The position numbers and the translations under genes were made by a program. From JBEVEP01 sp040512755 (GTDB lineage Bacteria > Pseudomonadota > Alphaproteobacteria > Rhizobiales > Rhizobiaceae), in the NCBI GenBank assembly GCA_040512755.1, contig JBEVEP010000024.1:1-9631 (forward strand): a DNA stretch of 9,631 nt, given 5' to 3'. The notes below the pieces were generated by a model. The model saw nothing but the letters and a program-made list of their open reading frames with translations. It did not search any database and was not told the DNA's origin. Numbering within the stretch: the stretch's first letter is position 1; the number at the start of each line of letters is the position of its first letter. Of this stretch, positions 5,669-9,631 are shown one piece after another.

Positions 5669-8079
5669 AATTCACCCTCTCCTGGTTGAAGGACCATCTG
5701 GAGACCGACGCGACGCTTGACGAAATCGTCGAGCGGCTGACCGCCATCGGTCTCGAAGTGGAGTCCGTTGACGATAAATCGAGCCTCAAGCCCTTCGTGA
5801 TCGCCAGGGTTCTGACAGCTGAGAGGCACCCCGATGCGGATAAGCTGCAGGTGCTTACCGTGGATGCCGGCGACGGCAAGTTGGTGCAGGTCGTCTGCGG
5901 CGCACCGAATGCGCGCGCCGGCCTGGTCGGCGCCTTCGCTCCGCCCGGCTCCTATATTCCGGGCATCGATACCACTCTCTCTGTCGGCAAGATCCGAGGC
6001 GTCGAAAGCCACGGCATGATGTGTTCCGAGCGCGAGCTCGAACTGTCCGACGAACATACCGGCATCATCGATCTGCCCTCCGACGCGCCGGTAGGCAGCA
6101 GCTTCGCCGCCTATGCGCGGTTGGACGATCCTGTCATCGAGATTGGACTGACGCCGAACAGGCCGGATTGCACGGGCGTCCATGGAATTGCACGCGATCT
6201 CGCGGCTGCCGGCCTTGGCGTTCTGAAATCGGGTTCGATTGAGCCGGTGGCGGGCACGGGCGCATGCCCTGTGAAGGTTTCGCTCGACTTCGGCGATACG
6301 CCATCCTTGTGCAGAGGCTTCGCACTGCGCCTGGTAAGGGGCGTGAGGAATGGCCCGTCGCCCAGATGGCTTCAGCAACGGCTTATCGCCATCGGGTTGA
6401 GACCGATCAACGCTCTCGTCGACATCACCAACTACGTAACGTTCGATCGTGGCCGTCCGCTACACGTTTTCGACGCGGCCAGGGTCAAAGGCAATCTGAC
6501 CGTTCGCCGCGCGACCGGCGGCGAAAAGGTGCTGGCGCTCGACGGCCGGGAGTATGAACTGACATCGGAAATGTGTGTCATCGCTGACGAAAAGGGCGTC
6601 GAATCGATCGCCGGCGTTATGGGCGGCGAGCATTCCGGATGTGACGAAAATACTGTCGACGTGCTGATCGAATCAGCGTTGTGGGACCCGCTGAACATCG
6701 CCCGCACCGGCCGTGAACTCGGCATCATTACGGACGCGCGCTACCGTTTCGAACGCGGCGTCGACCCGGAATTCATGGTTCCGGGCCTGGAACTCGCAAC
6801 GCGCCTCGTGCTCGATTTGTGCGGCGGCGAACCGACAGAGACCGATGTCGTTGGCTACGCTGGCTACGAACCGCGGAAGGTGGTGTTCCCAATCACCGAA
6901 GTGAAACGGCTGACCGGTCTGGACGTGCCAGCCGAAGAGAGCGTCTCGGTCCTGGGGCGGCTGGGTTTCTCCATCCGCGGCGCCGGCTATTTCCTTGACG
7001 TCGCCGTCCCGTCGTGGCGGCCGGACGTCGAGGGCAAAGCCGATCTGGTCGAGGAAGTCATGCGCATCCACGGCGTCGACATGATCGCGCCGCGACCACT
7101 TGCCAACCACAATGCGGTGAACGGCAGAATTCTCACGCCGTTGCAGATTCGTACGCGTGCTGCCAAACGCGCACTTGCGGTGCGCGGCATGATGGAAGCC
7201 GTAACCTGGTCTTTCATTCCGGCAAAGCATGCCGAGCTGTTCGGGGGCGGGCAGCAGGCGTTGAAGCTTGCCAATCCGATCGCGGCAGACATGTCAGACA
7301 TGCGGCCGTCGCTGCTTCCCGGACTGATCGCTGCGTCCCAGCGCAATGCGGATCGCGGTTTCGGCGATGTCGCATTGTTCGAAGTGTCGGGAACCTATGA
7401 AGGCGACAATCCCGAAAACCAGCGCCGGGTTGCGTCGGGCGTCCGCCGCGGCACTGCCAAGCTCGATGGCGCCGGCCGCCATTGGGATGGAAATGCCGGG
7501 CCGGTCGGCGTGTTCGACGCCAAGGCCGATGCGCTTGCCGTGCTCGAAGCCTGCGGCGCACCGGTCGACAAGTTACAGGTCGAGGCGGCCGGTCCTGCCT
7601 GGTACCATCCGGGCCGAAGCGGCACGATCAAGCTTGGACCAAAGACGGTGCTCGGCACCTTCGGCGAGTTCCACCCAAAAACGCTGGAGGCGCTGGACGT
7701 CTCTGGTCCGCTTGCGGGCTTCGAGGTGTTCGTCGATGCGATCCCCGAGCCAAAAGCCAAGCCCACCCGCACGAAGCCGAAGCTCGATCTGTCGAGCTTC
7801 CAGGCCGTCAAGCGGGATTTCGCCTTCGTCGTCGACAAGGGCATCGAAGCAGGTACGCTATTGCGCGCTGCGCTTTCTGCCGATCGGAAGCTCATCACGG
7901 GCGCCAGCGTGTTCGATATTTTTGAGAGCGCGGCGCTTGGCGACGGCAAGAAGTCCATCGCGATCGAAGTGTCGATCCAGCCGGTCGACAAGACGCTCAC
8001 GGAAGAGGATTTCGAAGCGTTGGCCGGACGCATCGTCGAGAACGTCAAGAAGCAGACCGGGGGAGCACTGCGCGGATGA
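5665..8079 (+). CDS. pheT: phenylalanyl-tRNA synthetase beta subunit
   Basis: The beta subunit binds and edits tRNA-Phe as part of the heterotetramer with PheS. Length is 804 aa, as expected. In order: B1 with the EMAP-like tRNA-binding domain (about 40-150, VIARVLTAERHPDADKLQVL); the B3/B4 editing domain (about 215-385), with LRPINALVDITNYVTFDRG (245-263) and DARYRFERGVDPEF (357-370); B5 (about 400-475), with EVKRLTGLDV and PSWRPDVEGKADLVEEVMRI (449-468); the catalytic-like core (about 490-690); and the FDX-ACB anticodon-binding domain (about 708-803), with VKRDFAFVVDKGI and KSIAIEVSIQPVDKTLTEED. GGGGA at 5653-5657 is 7 nt before the ATG, which overlaps the ASCH stop as ATGA. Its own stop overlaps the next ATG the same way. 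A degraded copy of codons for about residues 749-803 recurs at 8977-9143. Confidence 0.97.
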   Translation: MKFTLSWLKDHLETDATLDEIVERLTAIGLEVESVDDKSSLKPFVIARVLTAERHPDADKLQVLTVDAGDGKLVQVVCGAPNARAGLVGAFAPPGSYIPGIDTTLSVGKIRGVESHGMMCSERELELSDEHTGIIDLPSDAPVGSSFAAYARLDDPVIEIGLTPNRPDCTGVHGIARDLAAAGLGVLKSGSIEPVAGTGACPVKVSLDFGDTPSLCRGFALRLVRGVRNGPSPRWLQQRLIAIGLRPINALVDITNYVTFDRGRPLHVFDAARVKGNLTVRRATGGEKVLALDGREYELTSEMCVIADEKGVESIAGVMGGEHSGCDENTVDVLIESALWDPLNIARTGRELGIITDARYRFERGVDPEFMVPGLELATRLVLDLCGGEPTETDVVGYAGYEPRKVVFPITEVKRLTGLDVPAEESVSVLGRLGFSIRGAGYFLDVAVPSWRPDVEGKADLVEEVMRIHGVDMIAPRPLANHNAVNGRILTPLQIRTRAAKRALAVRGMMEAVTWSFIPAKHAELFGGGQQALKLANPIAADMSDMRPSLLPGLIAASQRNADRGFGDVALFEVSGTYEGDNPENQRRVASGVRRGTAKLDGAGRHWDGNAGPVGVFDAKADALAVLEACGAPVDKLQVEAAGPAWYHPGRSGTIKLGPKTVLGTFGEFHPKTLEALDVSGPLAGFEVFVDAIPEPKAKPTRTKPKLDLSSFQAVKRDFAFVVDKGIEAGTLLRAALSADRKLITGASVFDIFESAALGDGKKSIAIEVSIQPVDKTLTEEDFEALAGRIVENVKKQTGGALRG

Positions 8080-8909
8080 GGACGGTCACGCTGCCTTCCG
8101 GGGTCGCTGTTCCCGCGCTTGGGCAGGGCACATGGAAGATGGGCGAGAGCCGTCGCAGGCGCAGCGACGAAGTTGCGGCGCTGAAGCTCGGCATTGACCT
8201 TGGCATGACCCTGATCGATACGGCGGAGATGTACGCTTCGGGCGTTGCGGAGGAGGTAACGGGCGAGGCGATCGAGGGCCATCGCGATTCCATTTTTCTC
8301 GTCAGCAAGGTGCTGCCCCAGAACGCTTCGCGCGCTGGTACCGTCCGCGCCTGCGAAGCGAGCCTGAAAAGGCTGGGCACCGATCGGCTCGACCTCTACC
8401 TGCTCCACTGGCGTGGGCAATTTCCGCTGGCCGAGACTGTCGAAGCCTTCGAGACGTTGAGAGAGCAGGGCAAGATCCTGCATTGGGGCGTGAGCAATTT
8501 CGATATCGACGACATGGCCGAGCTCGCTTCGGTGAAGAACGGCGGCGCCGTTCAGACGAACCAGGTGCTCTACAACCTCGTGAGCCGCGGCATTGAGTTC
8601 GACCTGCTGCCGACGGGCGCAAGGCCCGCGGTCCCGATCATGGCGTATTCGCCGGTCGGCCAGGGCGATCTGACGGGAAACCGCAAGCTCGACGCCATTG
8701 CCGCGCGGCACGGCGCGACGAAGGCGCAGATCGCTCTTGCCTGGGCACTCCGCCACCCAAGCGTGATTTCGATCCCGAAGGCCGCAAGCGTCGATCACGT
8801 CCGCGAGAACCGCGCAGCCATCGATATCAAGCTCAGCGCCGCTGACCTGGCCGAGCTCGACGCAGCCTTCCTGCCGCCGAGGCGGAAGCGGCCGCTCGAG
8901 ATGATTTAG
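8076..8909 (+). CDS. aldo/keto reductase, YeaE-like
   Basis: NADPH-dependent aldo/keto reductase of 277 aa with the TIM-barrel fold. The catalytic tetrad is complete: Asp48 and Tyr53 in LIDTAEMY, Lys78 in LVSKV and His111 in YLLHW. The C-terminal cofactor-binding signature is ISIPKAASVDHVRENRAAI. Many blocks match remembered E. coli YeaE, a methylglyoxal reductase: GQGTWKMGE, SRGIEFDLLP, IMAYSPVGQ and a terminus ending in PLEMI versus ALDMV. A small-aldehyde detoxifying role is therefore a reasonable guess, not shown. The ATG overlaps the pheT stop as ATGA, making it the last gene of the pheS-ASCH-pheT operon. It lies between the working 3' end of pheT and a decayed copy of that end, so it probably arrived or was rearranged by recombination. 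No terminator hairpin is evident after the stop codon. Confidence 0.93.
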   Translation: MRTVTLPSGVAVPALGQGTWKMGESRRRRSDEVAALKLGIDLGMTLIDTAEMYASGVAEEVTGEAIEGHRDSIFLVSKVLPQNASRAGTVRACEASLKRLGTDRLDLYLLHWRGQFPLAETVEAFETLREQGKILHWGVSNFDIDDMAELASVKNGGAVQTNQVLYNLVSRGIEFDLLPTGARPAVPIMAYSPVGQGDLTGNRKLDAIAARHGATKAQIALAWALRHPSVISIPKAASVDHVRENRAAIDIKLSAADLAELDAAFLPPRRKRPLEMI

Positions 8910-9226
8910 CCCGAGACATCACAAATGAGCAGCTGGTGTCGGTTAGGGGGCTCAACGCCTTACATGTTGCATATAGGTGTCGACTATCGGCTTTTTGAAA
9001 GCACGTCGCTTGGGGAGGCAGAAGTCGATCGCGATTGAAGTATCGATCCAGCCGTGGAAAGACGCTGACGATGAGGGTTTCGAGGCGCTGACCAGACGCA
9101 TCGTTGAGAACGTCAAGAAGCAGACCGCGACGCTGCGGGGTAATCCGCGATCTGGAAACGGTGCCGATTGTTCCGGAAAAGTCGTGCGAAAAGACGGAGC
9201 GTTGAAGCACCCCCTCTTTGCAGGAA
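8910..9226. other. gap without an intact gene between the two aldo/keto reductase genes
   Basis: About 317 bases between convergent genes. The middle holds the pheT 3'-end relic. The flanks (8910-8976 and 9144-9226) show no recognisable gene, tRNA, transposon end, inverted repeat or terminator hairpin with a T-run on either strand. Confidence 0.6.
8977..9143 (+). pseudogene. degraded duplicate of the 3' end of pheT
   Basis: Relic of a PheT FDX-ACB C-terminus. Two ungapped blocks align with pheT: 9021-9054 against 7950-7983 (31 of 34 bases identical) and 9079-9126 against 8011-8058 (43 of 48 identical). The encoded KSIAIEVSIQP and RIVENVKKQT are unchanged. Between and before the blocks are small deletions (net 2 nt near 9013-9020 and 3 nt within 9055-9078), so the original frame is broken upstream, although a shifted frame stays open to 9240. 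A TAA at 9141-9143 sits one base out of frame exactly where PheT should end, after CTGCGGGG. There is no ribosome-binding site or plausible start, and the rest of pheT is absent. The left boundary is uncertain, because similarity fades before 8992. Confidence 0.82.
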
Positions 9227-9631
9227 TCAACGGTCGATAAGCGCCAGGGATGACTCGCTCGAGCGCTTTCCGGCTACGCGCTCCGGCGACAAGGCGTCCC
9301 CGATTTTGCTGACTTCCGCCGGTGTCAGGCGAATGCCGGCGGCTTCTGTGTTCTGCTCCAGATGCTTTATCTTGCGCGCGCCGGGAATTGGCACGATGAA
9401 ATCGCCCTGATGTAACACCCAGGCAAGTGCAAGCTGTGCGGCCGTCACCTGCTTGTCGGCGGCCAACCGTTCAAGCATCGCGATCAGAGCCGCGTTGGTC
9501 TCCATATTCGCCGCTTGGAAGCGCGGCTGGGCGCGCCGCCAATCATCGGTGTCGAGTTGATCCGGCTTGCTGATCGTGCCGGTAAGCAACCCGCGACCCA
9601 GCGGACTGTATGGCACGAAGCCGATGCCGAG
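9227..9631 (-). CDS. aldo/keto reductase, C-terminal part (5' end beyond the right edge)
   Basis: The last 134 codons of an NADP-dependent aldo/keto reductase of the longer (about 330 aa) subfamily, reading leftward. The visible part starts with LGIGFVPYSPLGRGLLTG, the typical strand before the cofactor loop. It then has QPRFQAANMETN, the helix LALAWVLHQ, and the cofactor signature FIVPIPGARKIKHLEQNTEA. The frame is open to base 9631, and the TGA is at 9227-9229. The catalytic tetrad would be in the missing N-terminal half, so activity cannot be judged. It differs clearly from the YeaE-like reductase at 8076-8909 (PIPGARK versus SIPKAAS; much longer family), so the pair is not a tandem duplication. 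It converges on the pheT relic. Substrate unknown. Confidence 0.9.
   Translation of the reverse strand, partial: LGIGFVPYSPLGRGLLTGTISKPDQLDTDDWRRAQPRFQAANMETNAALIAMLERLAADKQVTAAQLALAWVLHQGDFIVPIPGARKIKHLEQNTEAAGIRLTPAEVSKIGDALSPERVAGKRSSESSLALIDR

Noticed and set aside
7346..8197. Plus-strand open frame overlapping the end of pheT in another frame
   Set aside because: Composition is Ser/Arg/Pro-rich with no domain; it lies wholly over pheT and the start of the reductase.
7395..8798. Long minus-strand open frame (467 codons) opposite pheT and the aldo/keto reductase
   Set aside because: Shadow of GC-rich codons. Both plus-strand genes show full family motifs and catalytic residues, and the antisense translation resembles no family.
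8910..9226. Insertion sequence or integron-like boundary around the pheT relic
   Set aside because: No transposase or integrase fragment, terminal inverted repeat or short target duplication could be seen.
8977..9240. Open frame of 87 codons as a real gene encoding a free PheT C-terminal domain
   Set aside because: Only about 40 residues are PheT-like, the 5' part is out of the original frame, the tail past 9143 has no family character, and there is no ribosome-binding site.
1..9631. CRISPR array, tRNA or rRNA gene, or a defence system
   Set aside because: No regularly spaced repeats, no tRNA-like cloverleaf or rRNA sequence, and no defence protein families were found on either strand.

Overview
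The window looks like chromosomal DNA from an alphaproteobacterium, most likely of the Rhizobiales (Mesorhizobium/Phyllobacteriaceae-like). The grounds are the GC-rich coding sequence, the IF3, L20 and PheS/PheT sequence types, and an infC that starts with AUU. The genus is an inference from protein flavour, not from a search.

Layout, left to right. (1) Bases 1-1669, minus strand: a two-gene operon reading leftward, with an ABHD10-like alpha/beta hydrolase followed 4 nt later by a BenE-family benzoate transporter that runs off the left edge. (2) Bases 1670-1878: a divergent intergenic region with a plausible infC promoter. (3) Bases 1879-2459, plus strand: infC (AUU start) and its intrinsic terminator. 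(4) Bases 2532-3214: an isoprenylcysteine-methyltransferase-like membrane protein closed by a second terminator, whose 3' arm overlaps a candidate promoter for the next operon. (5) Bases 3227-3983: a structured leader, then rpmI and rplT. (6) Bases 3984-4091: a strong terminator hairpin facing a competing upstream pairing, which makes a candidate attenuator in front of pheS. (7) Bases 4092-8909: pheS, an ASCH-domain gene, pheT and a YeaE-like aldo/keto reductase, each overlapping the next by 1-4 nt. (8) Bases 8910-9226: no intact gene, but a decayed second copy of the 3' end of pheT. (9) Bases 9227-9631, minus strand: the C-terminal part of a second, unrelated-subfamily aldo/keto reductase, cut by the right edge.

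Most of the window is the conserved translation cluster: initiation factor 3, L35, L20 and both subunits of phenylalanyl-tRNA synthetase. Three things depart from the textbook cluster. A methyltransferase-like membrane gene sits between infC and rpmI. An ASCH protein (a fold of RNA-related enzymes and binding proteins) is wedged between the two synthetase subunits with overlapping start and stop codons. The aldo/keto reductase at the end of the operon is bracketed by the functional 3' end of pheT and a degraded copy of that end, which points to past recombination at pheT. I see no complete novel defence or mobile system, no RNA genes, no CRISPR array and no insertion sequence.
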